Shown here: in pieces, positions 26,523 to 35,531 of the stretch
Numbering within the stretch: position 1 is the first letter of the stretch
How the letters are laid out: each line of letters opens with the position of its first letter
NCBI GenBank assembly: GCA_003695915.1
Contig: RFGF01000099.1
Location: 17,259 to 81,258, forward strand
DNA from: Nitrospirota bacterium
Lineage (GTDB): Bacteria; Nitrospirota; Nitrospiria; Nitrospirales; UBA8639
Direction of reading: 5' to 3'
DNA length: 64,000 bases
Position numbers and translations under genes: made by a program
Notes under the pieces: generated by a model
Seen by the model: the letters and a program-made list of their open reading frames with translations, nothing else
Told to the model about the DNA's origin: nothing
Database searches by the model: none

Positions 26523-27770
26523 ATGGCGCACCTCGAAGACCAGCGCAGCACCGTCTATCACGTGGATCCGTCGCATCCCGAGACGGACACGCTTCCGACG
26601 CTCCGCACCGAAGAGTTGCTGCTGAACATGGGACCACAGCACCCCAGCACGCACGGCGTGCTCAAGGTGATCCTCGAGCTGGAAGGCGAACGGATCGTGA
26701 AATCGACGCCGGTGATGGGCTTTCTCCATCGCGGTGTGGAAAAACTCGCGGAACACGGAACCTATCATCAGTTCATTCCTCATACCGACCGCTTGGACTA
26801 CGTCTGCGCCATGTACAACAATTTTGCTTACTGCCGGGCGGTGGAAAAGCTGATGGGCATCACGGTGCCCGATCGGGCGGAATACCTGCGAACGATCGTG
26901 GCAGAAGTTCAACGCATTATCGGACACCTGTTCTGGCTGGGCACCCAGGCGCTGGACATCGGGGCCATGACGGTCTTTTTCTATACGTTCCGTGATCGGG
27001 AAATCCTGCTGGATTGGTTCGACGAACTGTGCGGGGCACGGCTCACGACGAGCTGGTATCGCATCGGAGGCGTAGAGCGAGATTTCACGCCAGAATTGGA
27101 ACAAAAAATTCGTAAATTTCTGGATTATTTTCCCCCGAAAATCGACGAATACGTCGTCTTTTTGGAACGCAACCGGATCTGGCTGGCCCGCACGAAGGGC
27201 GTGGCGGTCATTTCTGCGGAAGATGCCCTAAGCTTCGGGCTGAGCGGACCCACGTTACGGGGCTCCGGCGTCGATTACGATTTACGCAAGTACGAGTCGT
27301 ACGGCGCTTACCCGCGCTGCGAATTCAGCGTGCCGGTCGGAAAAAACGGCGATACCTATGATCGATACTGGATCCGGATCGAGGAGATGCGTGAAAGTAT
27401 CAAGATTATCCGGCAATGCATGGATCAAATGGAGCCGGGGCCGATTATGGCGGATGTCCCAAGTGTCACCTTGCCGCCGAAAGAGCGGGTCTTTACGAAT
27501 CTGGAATCCATGATTCAGCAATTTAAGCTCTTTTCCCAAGGCTTCGATGCCCCAGTGGGAGAAATTTATTGCGGGACGGAAGCCCATAAAGGCGAGCTGG
27601 GCTTCTATATCGTCAGCACGGGCGGAGGGCGCCCCTATCGATTGAAGATTCGGGCGCCGTCGTTCATTCATATGGGAGCGTTTGATCATATGGCTCGGGG
27701 GTATATGATCGCCGACGCGATTACGATCTTCGGCACATATGATATTGTTATGGGAGAATGCGATCGATAA
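26523..27770 (+). CDS. nuoD: NADH-quinone oxidoreductase subunit D
   Basis: Quinone-site subunit related to the large subunit of NiFe hydrogenase. The quinone-binding loop GPQHPSTHGV is near residue 37, the FLHRGVEKLAE block near 67, and PKERVFTN / GGRPYRLKIRAPSF / GTYDIVMGECDR at the end. No hydrogenase metal ligands are kept, as expected. Together with NuoB it builds the quinone pocket. 415 residues is normal. Confidence 0.96.
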   Translation: MAHLEDQRSTVYHVDPSHPETDTLPTLRTEELLLNMGPQHPSTHGVLKVILELEGERIVKSTPVMGFLHRGVEKLAEHGTYHQFIPHTDRLDYVCAMYNNFAYCRAVEKLMGITVPDRAEYLRTIVAEVQRIIGHLFWLGTQALDIGAMTVFFYTFRDREILLDWFDELCGARLTTSWYRIGGVERDFTPELEQKIRKFLDYFPPKIDEYVVFLERNRIWLARTKGVAVISAEDALSFGLSGPTLRGSGVDYDLRKYESYGAYPRCEFSVPVGKNGDTYDRYWIRIEEMRESIKIIRQCMDQMEPGPIMADVPSVTLPPKERVFTNLESMIQQFKLFSQGFDAPVGEIYCGTEAHKGELGFYIVSTGGGRPYRLKIRAPSFIHMGAFDHMARGYMIADAITIFGTYDIVMGECDR

Positions 27771-27823
27771 CCCGGGGCTGGCAATCGAGAGCACGGCCAG
27801 CATGCCGGATAAGGAGCAGATAA

Positions 27824-30523
27824 ATGGCGTTAAAACCAGTCACCACTCCTGATGCGGAAGCCGCCACCATCGAGTTGACGTTGGACGGGAAGACTGTGAC
27901 CGCCAAGGAAGGCGTGTCGCTTTACGACGTCATCGCTAGCACAGGAAAAATCGTGCCAGCGATGTGCTACCACTATACCTTCGATCCCTTCGGGTCCTGT
28001 GGCATGTGTCTGGTTATGCAGGAAGGCAAAAAAGCACCGGTTCGATCCTGCACAGCAAAAGCCACTGCGGGGATGGTGATCCGCACCGAAGGCGAAGATT
28101 TGTTCTTGGCGAGAAAAAAAGCCGTTGAAAAACATCTGTCCGTCCATCCACTGGATTGTCCCGTGTGTGATGCGGACGGACATTGTGAATTACAGGACAC
28201 CGCCTTTCAGCACGGCGTCACCAACCTGGCCAACGCCAAGCAAAAGAACATTCCTGAAGATACGCGAAGCCTGGTGTTGGACTTCAACATGAACCGATGT
28301 ATCGCTTGCGGCGAATGCATCAATATTTGTAAAGACGTGCAGCGCATCGATGCCCTGCAATTCATCAAGAAAGGTGGGTTCACCCAAGTGGTCGCCAAAG
28401 GCGATCAACCCTTAGTGTGCGAATTCTGTGGCGATTGCCTGGCCGTGTGTCCGGTGGGAGCCATTACGAATAAGTTCTCGAAATATGCCTACAAACCATG
28501 GCAATTGCGCAAAACGACGACGACCTGCAATTACTGCGGCGACGGCTGCCAGATGTATCTCGAAACCAAAGATACGGACGTCATCCGGGTGACCTCTCCG
28601 TTGTCCTGGAAAAACAAATGGGGCGATCGCGCGGATACGGTCAACGGTCATGGGGGACTGTGCGTGCGAGGGCGATTCGGATTTCAATTTATCGATAGCC
28701 CTGCCCGACTGACACAGCCGCTGGTTCGCACGGACACCGGCCTGATCGAAGCCCCATGGATCGATGCCATGGATCTCGCTGCCGGGCGCCTAGCCTATGT
28801 CAAAGCTCAATATGGAGCCCAAGCCATCGCCGGGCTGATCACGGCCCGCTGCACCAACGAAGACCTGTATGTCTTTCAACGCTTCATGCGAGCCGTCATC
28901 GGAACGAATCATCTCGACAGCAGTGCCAGGTATGGGCACATGAACTTCGTCCGAGCCATGCATCGAGCACTGGGGATCGGCCGGATGATGAATACCTCTG
29001 CCGAAATTACGAAAGCCAACGCTATTTTGCTTGTGGGGTCCAATATTACGGAAACGAATCCCGTCGCCAGCCTCCGTGTCAAAGCGGCGATCGGCACCTA
29101 CAAAGCCCAAGTGATCGTCGTGGACGAAGCCCCCACCAACATCGCCAAATTGGCTTCTCATCCCCTTTTGGTCAAACCTGGAACGGAAGGGCTGTTCGTT
29201 CAAGGCATGGTGAAATCCATTGTCGAACAGGATCTCATCGACGAAGAAGCGGTCCACGCGCACCCGCAAGCTTTTGCCGCCTTACAAAAGGCGGTCGAAA
29301 AAATTTCCTTCACCGATATTTCGACCCAAACGGGCATTCCCGTGGATCAGATCCACGAAGTCGCCCGGATTTTTGCCGAAGCTCCTCGATCCGTCATCCT
29401 GTGCGGCGAAGGGCTGACGCGTCAACCAGGCGGTTATCACCATATGTTGACGCTCTTTGATTTGGCGTGGGTGACAGGGAAATTGCGCCAGCCCGGCTGC
29501 GGGATCAATGCCTATATCGAAGAAGCGAACGAACAGGGCGCCGTCGACATGGGGGTGGCTCCCGAATTTCTTCCTGGACTTCTGCGTTTTGACGATCCGG
29601 CTGCACGGGAAAAATGGTCGCGCGTGTGGGGCGCAGACCTCCCTCCCAGCGGACAAGGCGCCCATCTGATGGACATCCTCGAACGGTGTCGGTCCGGCGA
29701 AATCAAAGCCCTGTACCTCGTAGGGGAAAATCCGCTGGCCACATTGCCGGCCTCCGCCAACGTCGAGGCCGCTTTGAGGAATCTGGAGGTGCTCATTTGT
29801 CAGGATCCGTTTTTAACCGACACCGGAAGAATGGCACATGTCGTCTTTCCTGCCGCCACATTCGCGGAAAAAGACGGGACCATGACCAATCAGGAAGGGA
29901 AGGTTCAATTCGTGCGGCCCGCGTTGGATCCACCAGGAGAAAGCGCACTCGATTGGCATATTATGGCTGGCCTGGCTGATGCGCTCGGGTCTCCGATGCC
30001 GTATGAAACCACTCAGGATATTCAGAACGAAATTCGACGGGAATTGCCGACCTACTACAATTTGGGCCGTCCCAAAAAGGTCGAAGCACGTCCCGATGCG
30101 TATCTTGCCTCCCAGTATTGCGAGGAGGTCGACCAGCGTTATACGCCCGTGACGCTCCCGAGCGAAAACCGGCCATTCCGATTGCGTCTTATCCAGCTCT
30201 TGTATCATTCTGGAAAATTATCCACGCGAGCATCGGGGCTCATGGCCATCTCTCCGAACACTAAGCGACTCCATCTCCACCGAGAGGACCTGGAACGATT
30301 GGGCATTCACCAGGGGGGGCGCGTGCGTTTAATCACCGATCAGGGAAGCGTGGATCTCGAGGTGGAAGAAGATCTCTCCGTGATGCCGGGCTCCTGCACG
30401 TTTCCCGAACATTTCACCGAGCCACCCCTCAAAGACCTCGTTTCTGTGCAACTCGATCCGATCACTGGGGTGCCGTATTTTAAATTGACCGGCGTCACGC
30501 TCGAGCCGATTGCCTCGACATGA
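27824..30523 (+). CDS. nuoG: NADH-quinone oxidoreductase subunit G
   Basis: 899 residues. The N-terminal half has a [2Fe-2S] ferredoxin domain (Cys in AMCYHYTFDPFGSCGMC and VRSC), the HPLDCPVCDADGHCELQD cluster and two CxxCxxCxxxC clusters (CIACGECINIC, CEFCGDCLAVC). A fourth 4Fe-4S site typical of molybdopterin oxidoreductases follows (CNYCGDGC and LCVRGR, the N7-type site). The rest is a molybdopterin-oxidoreductase-like fold. NuoE and NuoF, which accept NADH electrons, are not encoded next to it, so the electron donor to NuoG is open; ferredoxin is a possibility. Confidence 0.95.
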   Translation: MALKPVTTPDAEAATIELTLDGKTVTAKEGVSLYDVIASTGKIVPAMCYHYTFDPFGSCGMCLVMQEGKKAPVRSCTAKATAGMVIRTEGEDLFLARKKAVEKHLSVHPLDCPVCDADGHCELQDTAFQHGVTNLANAKQKNIPEDTRSLVLDFNMNRCIACGECINICKDVQRIDALQFIKKGGFTQVVAKGDQPLVCEFCGDCLAVCPVGAITNKFSKYAYKPWQLRKTTTTCNYCGDGCQMYLETKDTDVIRVTSPLSWKNKWGDRADTVNGHGGLCVRGRFGFQFIDSPARLTQPLVRTDTGLIEAPWIDAMDLAAGRLAYVKAQYGAQAIAGLITARCTNEDLYVFQRFMRAVIGTNHLDSSARYGHMNFVRAMHRALGIGRMMNTSAEITKANAILLVGSNITETNPVASLRVKAAIGTYKAQVIVVDEAPTNIAKLASHPLLVKPGTEGLFVQGMVKSIVEQDLIDEEAVHAHPQAFAALQKAVEKISFTDISTQTGIPVDQIHEVARIFAEAPRSVILCGEGLTRQPGGYHHMLTLFDLAWVTGKLRQPGCGINAYIEEANEQGAVDMGVAPEFLPGLLRFDDPAAREKWSRVWGADLPPSGQGAHLMDILERCRSGEIKALYLVGENPLATLPASANVEAALRNLEVLICQDPFLTDTGRMAHVVFPAATFAEKDGTMTNQEGKVQFVRPALDPPGESALDWHIMAGLADALGSPMPYETTQDIQNEIRRELPTYYNLGRPKKVEARPDAYLASQYCEEVDQRYTPVTLPSENRPFRLRLIQLLYHSGKLSTRASGLMAISPNTKRLHLHREDLERLGIHQGGRVRLITDQGSVDLEVEEDLSVMPGSCTFPEHFTEPPLKDLVSVQLDPITGVPYFKLTGVTLEPIAST

Positions 30524-30536
30524 AGTGAGAAGAACC

Positions 30537-31109
30537 ATGCCAACGACGTCCTCTCCAGCGAAAAAATTATTCGACACGGTTTTGTTCCGAGAAATTTGGG
30601 AGGCCATGAAAGTGACCTTCCGCCACATGTTTCATCGTCCCATGACATTTGAGTATCCACGGGAAAAACGGACGATTCCCGATACCCATCGGGGAGCCTT
30701 GGCGTTGCTTCGCTACGACGACGGTCAAGAACGGTGCGTCGGATGCGACCTCTGCGAGGCTGCATGCCCGTCGCATTGCATCAAGGTTATCAGCGAAGAA
30801 GACAAAACCCGACCGCTTCAACGCTATGCCAAGGAATTCTATATCGACATTACCAAGTGTGTCTTTTGCGGGTATTGCGTGGAAGCATGCCCTGTGAATG
30901 CCTTGGCCATGACCAAGCTCTACGAGTACTCGACCCCGGATAAACGCACGCTGCTTTTCGATAAAGCGCGGCTCTATGAAATTGGCGAACGGTATTTAGA
31001 GGATGGGAAACGCTATTTGTACGCACATAACCAAGAAAAAGAAGGCGAAGAGAGCCGCGCGTATCGCTATCAATTTCCTGTTCCCGTCCAAAAAACGCCG
31101 AACGCCTGA
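30537..31109 (+). CDS. nuoI: NADH-quinone oxidoreductase subunit I
   Basis: 190 residues with two complete 4Fe-4S motifs: CVGCDLCEAACPSHC and CVFCGYCVEACPVNA, which carry clusters N6a and N6b between NuoG and NuoB. The ATG at 30537 follows nuoG by 13 bases; upstream in-frame codons lie inside nuoG. In most operons nuoH sits between nuoG and nuoI, and there is no room for it here. Confidence 0.96.
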   Translation: MPTTSSPAKKLFDTVLFREIWEAMKVTFRHMFHRPMTFEYPREKRTIPDTHRGALALLRYDDGQERCVGCDLCEAACPSHCIKVISEEDKTRPLQRYAKEFYIDITKCVFCGYCVEACPVNALAMTKLYEYSTPDKRTLLFDKARLYEIGERYLEDGKRYLYAHNQEKEGEESRAYRYQFPVPVQKTPNA

Positions 31110-31119
31110 TTCAACCACC

Positions 31120-31641
31120 ATGGTATGGCTTTTGTTTGGTTACTTCGCTGCGGTGAGCATTGTCGCCGGCGTGCTCACAGTAACCTTGCGCAATCCCGTG
31201 CATTGCGCACTCGCCTTGCTGACCGTTCTCCTGCATGTCGCTGGCCTGTTCGTGCTCCTGAATGCGGAATTTCTGTTCGCCGTCCAAATCATCGTCTATG
31301 CCGGAGCCATTCTCGTTCTGTATTTGTTTGTGCTCATGTTGCTCAACTTGAAATCTGAAGAACAGTATTTCCATCGCCATTACCTGTTTCTCGTCTTTGC
31401 CGGCATCGGCATCTTAGGCGAACTCCTGCTGCTGCTCTGGCAGTCGCCGTATCGGGGAGTTCGAGGAACGGCATCCCCGAAAGTCGTCCTGGAAACGGGT
31501 CCGAGCCATGCAGTCGGACTCACGATGTTTAGCGATTATTTGTTGTTATTTGAGATCGTGGGCGTATTTCTGCTTGGAGCCATTATCGGCGCCATTGTGT
31601 TGGCCAAAACACCCACAGCCGCCGACGTCAAAGCCGAGTAA
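31120..31641 (+). CDS. nuoJ: NADH-quinone oxidoreductase subunit J
   Basis: 173 residues, five membrane helices. The family block in helix 3 is VQIIVYAGAILVLYLFVLMLL. The frame is open back through the end of nuoI, but the ATG at 31120 starts the usual first helix (MVWLLFGYFAAVSIVAGVL). A long loop of about 35 residues lies before the last helix. 10 bases after nuoI. Confidence 0.93.
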   Translation: MVWLLFGYFAAVSIVAGVLTVTLRNPVHCALALLTVLLHVAGLFVLLNAEFLFAVQIIVYAGAILVLYLFVLMLLNLKSEEQYFHRHYLFLVFAGIGILGELLLLLWQSPYRGVRGTASPKVVLETGPSHAVGLTMFSDYLLLFEIVGVFLLGAIIGAIVLAKTPTAADVKAE

Positions 31642-31647
31642 TATTCG

Positions 31648-31968
31648 ATGGATGCCCCAACATCCATGATTCCATTGGCCGCCTATGTCACGGTCAGCGC
31701 AATTTTGTTCATGACTGGATTGGTCGGCGTCCTCGTGCGACGCAACTTCATCATCGTGCTGATGTGCGTTGAGATCATGTTGAATGCCGCCAATATCAAT
31801 TTAGTGGCGTTTTCGCATTATTTGGAATCCATGGCCGGTCAATTAGCGGCGCTGTTTGTAATCGCCATCGCTGCCGGAGAAGCTGCGGTTGGACTGGCGA
31901 TCATCATCGTCGTCTTCCGAACAAAAATTGCGACCAATGTGGATCAGATCAACATTCTGAAGTGGTAA
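31648..31968 (+). CDS. nuoK: NADH-quinone oxidoreductase subunit K
   Basis: 106 residues, three helices. The two functional membrane Glu are present: in MCVEIMLNAANINLVAF and in AIAAGEAAVGLAIII. It forms part of the proton path between NuoH and NuoN. Only 1 base separates it from the GTG start of nuoL. Confidence 0.96.
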   Translation: MDAPTSMIPLAAYVTVSAILFMTGLVGVLVRRNFIIVLMCVEIMLNAANINLVAFSHYLESMAGQLAALFVIAIAAGEAAVGLAIIIVVFRTKIATNVDQINILKW

Positions 31969-31969
31969 C

Positions 31970-33967
31970 GTGTTCGAGCTGCTCGTTCTTCTGATTCCCC
32001 TGTTCCCGCTCCTCGCCGTCTTGGTCAATGGCCTGTTCGGGCATCGCTATTCTCACGAGGTGGCCGCTCGACTGGCATATGGCTCCGTGTTCCTCTCGTT
32101 TCTTTGCGCGCTAGCCGTAGCGGCCGACGTCGTCGCCGACCCTCAGCCGCGCGAAGTTGTCGCGTATTCCTGGATTTTTGGCGGCGATCTGTCGATCGAT
32201 CTTGCCTTCCTGATCGATCCTCTGACCACTGTCATGTTGCTAGTCGTCACGGGCGTGGGCTTCCTCATTCACGTGTACTCGGTAGGATACATGCACGGGG
32301 AAGAGGGATTCACACGGTTCTTTACCTATATGAATCTGTTCATGGTCTCCATGTTGCTCTTGGTCATGGGCAACAATTATGCGGTGCTTTTCATCGGCTG
32401 GGAGGGGGTGGGACTGTGTTCGTATCTCTTGATCGGGTACTACTACGATAAAGTGTCGGCAGCCAAAGCGGCGACCAAAGCCTTCGTCATGAATCGTATC
32501 GGCGATGCCGGATTTCTCTTGGCGATCTTTTTGATTTTTTCTCACTTCCGTACCTTGGATTACACCACGGTGCTAGCACAAGCTTCGGAGCTTTCCACCG
32601 GCATGGCCACGGCGATCGCGCTGTGTTTGCTGGTGGGCGCGGTCGGCAAATCGGCGCAATTGCCACTCTATACGTGGTTGCCGGATGCCATGGAGGGCCC
32701 AACGCCTGTCAGCGCATTGATTCACGCGGCGACCATGGTCACGGCTGGCGTCTACATGGTCGTTCGCAATCATGCAATCTACGATCTCGCCCCGATAGCC
32801 ATGACGGCCGTGGGCATTATCGGCGGGACAACGGCCCTCTTTGCTGCCACCATCGGCCTCGTGCAAAACGACATCAAACGGGTCTTAGCGTATTCCACGG
32901 TCAGCCAACTCGGGTACATGTTTCTCGCCTGTGGGGTCGGGGCCTATATCGCCGCGATTTTTCACTTAGTGACCCATGCGTTTTTCAAAGCGCTCTTGTT
33001 TTTGGCGGCCGGCTCGGTCATTCACGCGCTGGGTGGAGAACAAGATATTCGCAAAATGGGGGGGCTGCGCCAGAAAATTCCGATTACGTATGCCGTTTTT
33101 ATGATCGGAACGATCGCCATTGCTGGCATTCCGCCGCTTGCGGGATTCTGGAGCAAAGACGAAATTCTCGCCCATGCCTTTGTGCAGCATCATTATGGGT
33201 TATACCTTCTGGGAGCGATCGGCGCTGTGCTGACCAGTTTTTATATGTTTCGTCTGACCTTTTTGACGTTTTATGGACCATCCCGCGTCGATCCACATGT
33301 GGCACACCATATCCATGAATCACCGAAGGTGATGACCGTTCCCTTGATGATCCTGGCCGCGTTATCGATCGTAGGTGGTTTTCTTGGCGTCCCTCCTGAA
33401 CACGGTCTCTTACACAGCTTTTTGCATCCGGTGGCTGCCTCGGCTGGTGGGGCAGCTCATGAATCCAGCACCGGCCTAGTGGTTGGCCTCGCGACCTTTG
33501 CGACCCTCACCGCGTTCGCGGGCCTCGGTTTGGCCTATTATCTATATGTGGTTCGTCCGCACATGGCGGACGAATGGGCGCGTCGGACCTCTGGACTCTA
33601 TACGCTCCTCCTCAACAAATATTATGTCGATGAATTCTATGACCGGATCGCGGTGGAGCCCTGCAAACGATTGGGGGACATGTGGGATTGGGCAGATCGT
33701 CATATCATCGATCGAGTCGTTCAAGGCATCAACCACATGACGGACAAAGGGGCGGCTGCGGCCACTTGGATCGAAAAACATATTATTTATGGCGGGTTGA
33801 ACATCATCGGCTATGCCAACCATCTCGCGGCATGGTCCTGGCGGAAACTGCAAAGCGGTATGGTCCATCATTATGCGACCATCATCGTGATCGGCTTAGC
33901 GGTGCTTGTCCACTTGCTTCTGTTCTGGTTGACAGGAGCCACGCCCGGTAGTTACGCCATGCGGTGA
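31970..33967 (+). CDS. nuoL: NADH-quinone oxidoreductase subunit L
   Basis: 665 residues from a GTG start, longer than the 613 of E. coli NuoL. Proton-channel residues are intact: Glu in FIGWEGVGLCSYLL, Lys in GAVGKSAQLPLYTWLPDA, His in LIHAATMVTAG and Lys in FWSKDEIL. The extra length lies in the C-terminal region after about residue 480, where the lateral helix of NuoL runs along the membrane arm; this could lengthen it across the second NuoM. Overlaps nuoM1 by 4 bases. Confidence 0.95.
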   Translation: MFELLVLLIPLFPLLAVLVNGLFGHRYSHEVAARLAYGSVFLSFLCALAVAADVVADPQPREVVAYSWIFGGDLSIDLAFLIDPLTTVMLLVVTGVGFLIHVYSVGYMHGEEGFTRFFTYMNLFMVSMLLLVMGNNYAVLFIGWEGVGLCSYLLIGYYYDKVSAAKAATKAFVMNRIGDAGFLLAIFLIFSHFRTLDYTTVLAQASELSTGMATAIALCLLVGAVGKSAQLPLYTWLPDAMEGPTPVSALIHAATMVTAGVYMVVRNHAIYDLAPIAMTAVGIIGGTTALFAATIGLVQNDIKRVLAYSTVSQLGYMFLACGVGAYIAAIFHLVTHAFFKALLFLAAGSVIHALGGEQDIRKMGGLRQKIPITYAVFMIGTIAIAGIPPLAGFWSKDEILAHAFVQHHYGLYLLGAIGAVLTSFYMFRLTFLTFYGPSRVDPHVAHHIHESPKVMTVPLMILAALSIVGGFLGVPPEHGLLHSFLHPVAASAGGAAHESSTGLVVGLATFATLTAFAGLGLAYYLYVVRPHMADEWARRTSGLYTLLLNKYYVDEFYDRIAVEPCKRLGDMWDWADRHIIDRVVQGINHMTDKGAAAATWIEKHIIYGGLNIIGYANHLAAWSWRKLQSGMVHHYATIIVIGLAVLVHLLLFWLTGATPGSYAMR

Positions 33968-35526
33968 CGACAATGCTCGAAGAAATTGAATTCGGGTTCC
34001 CCCTGCTCACGTTTCTGATTTTTTTCCCGCTCGTTGGGGCAGCGGCCTTGTGGGCCGTGAAGGACGAAGCGTCTATCAAACAGGCGGCCTTAGCGATTGC
34101 GGGCATCGAGTTGGTCGCCGCCATCGTGGTGCTCTTGGGCTTCGTGCCCGGAACAGCAGCCATGCAGTTTGTCGAGCATGCCCGTTGGTTTCCTCAATTG
34201 GGAATCGGATATCACCTGGCCGTGGACGGCATCAGTGTGTTGTTCATGGGTCTCACAGCCTTCCTGACGGTGTTGTTGGTCTTGTATGCCTGGGATACGG
34301 TTCACCTGCGACCCAAAGCCTTTTACATGAGCGTGTTGGGGCTCGAAGCCACGGTCATGGGCATCTTCTTGTCCATCGATTTGATCCTCTTTTTCGTCTT
34401 TTGGGAATTGATGCTGATCCCGAGTTACTTCTTGATCAAGTTGTGGGGAACCGGGTCGGAACGAGAATACGCGGCCTTAAAATATGTCTTGTACACACTG
34501 TTGGGAAGCGTCTTCATGTTGGTAGGCTTCGCGCTGTTGAGCCTCAATTACCACGAGGTCAAGCAGGCGTATAGCTTCGATCTTCTCGAGCTCTTGTCGG
34601 TCCCGGTTCCTTTCGATCAACAAGTGTTGATCTTTTGGCTGATCTTTTTAGGATTAGCCTTCAAGGCGCCAATTTTTCCTTTTCATTCGTGGTTGCCCGA
34701 TGCACTGGTTCAAGGCCCGATTCCCATGTCCGTGATGCTGGCGGGCATCAAAATGGGCACCTATGGGTTTCTCCGGTTCAGCTTTCCCCTGCTCCCTGAA
34801 GCTTCGCGAAATCCTTCTATCGTCACAATAGTAATGATCTTGGGACTGGCCGCGATCATCTACGGAGCACTGATCGCCATCGTGCAAGCGGATTTCCGTC
34901 GACTCTTGGTCTTCAGCAGCATCAGCCATTTGGGTTTCGTGGTGATCGGCCTGTTTGCCTTGAATGTCCAAGGGATTCAGGGCAGCCTGATTCATATGAT
35001 CAACCTGGGCTTTAGCACCGCAGGACTCTTTTTCTTCGCTGGCTTTTTGTACGAACGACTCGGCCACATCGACGTTCGACAATCCAGCGGGCTGGCCAAA
35101 AAACTTCCACTTCTGGCAACGCTCTTTCTGATCCTCGGGATGGCGTCCATTGGCTTGCCGGGGACGAATGGATTCATCGGTGAGTTTCTCATCCTCATGG
35201 GCGCATTTCAGGCCCATTGGATATACGGGGCTATCGCGGTGACTGGCGTCATCTTTGCCTCCGCCTACTTTCTTTGGTATTACGAGCGTGCCATCTTTGG
35301 TCCTTTGAAAGCCGGGCTCCCGGCCGCGCTCAGAGACCTCACACCCCGTGAATGGGCGATTGGGATCTCGTTATCGGTGATGATTTTTTGGATTGGGATT
35401 TATCCCTCTCCCTTTTTGCGAATGATCAACGGGTCGGTCCAGGCAGTCGTGGAACGGCTTGATCGCGGGAGCCTGGCAACCCCTACGGTTGACCACCCGC
35501 TCATCTCACGCTGGGTACAGGATTGA
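33964..35526 (+). CDS. nuoM: NADH-quinone oxidoreductase subunit M, first copy
   Basis: 520 residues, about 14 helices; antiporter-like proton-pumping subunit. It keeps the TM5 Glu (FWELMLIPSYFLI), the TM7 Lys in LAFKAPIFPFHSWLPDA and the TM12 Glu in GFIGEFLILMG. Between the SV and YG positions of the TM8 region it reads MLAGIKMGT (Lys about 263), two residues shorter than the usual LAGILLK spacing of E. coli NuoM. GTG start at 33964 overlapping the nuoL stop; ATG at 33973 is an alternative. Confidence 0.93.
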   Translation: MTTMLEEIEFGFPLLTFLIFFPLVGAAALWAVKDEASIKQAALAIAGIELVAAIVVLLGFVPGTAAMQFVEHARWFPQLGIGYHLAVDGISVLFMGLTAFLTVLLVLYAWDTVHLRPKAFYMSVLGLEATVMGIFLSIDLILFFVFWELMLIPSYFLIKLWGTGSEREYAALKYVLYTLLGSVFMLVGFALLSLNYHEVKQAYSFDLLELLSVPVPFDQQVLIFWLIFLGLAFKAPIFPFHSWLPDALVQGPIPMSVMLAGIKMGTYGFLRFSFPLLPEASRNPSIVTIVMILGLAAIIYGALIAIVQADFRRLLVFSSISHLGFVVIGLFALNVQGIQGSLIHMINLGFSTAGLFFFAGFLYERLGHIDVRQSSGLAKKLPLLATLFLILGMASIGLPGTNGFIGEFLILMGAFQAHWIYGAIAVTGVIFASAYFLWYYERAIFGPLKAGLPAALRDLTPREWAIGISLSVMIFWIGIYPSPFLRMINGSVQAVVERLDRGSLATPTVDHPLISRWVQD

Positions 35527-35531
35527 ATGCC

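Noticed and set aside
34090..34305. Small minus strand frames within the nuo operon
   Set aside because: All lie opposite conserved Nuo subunits and lack start signals.
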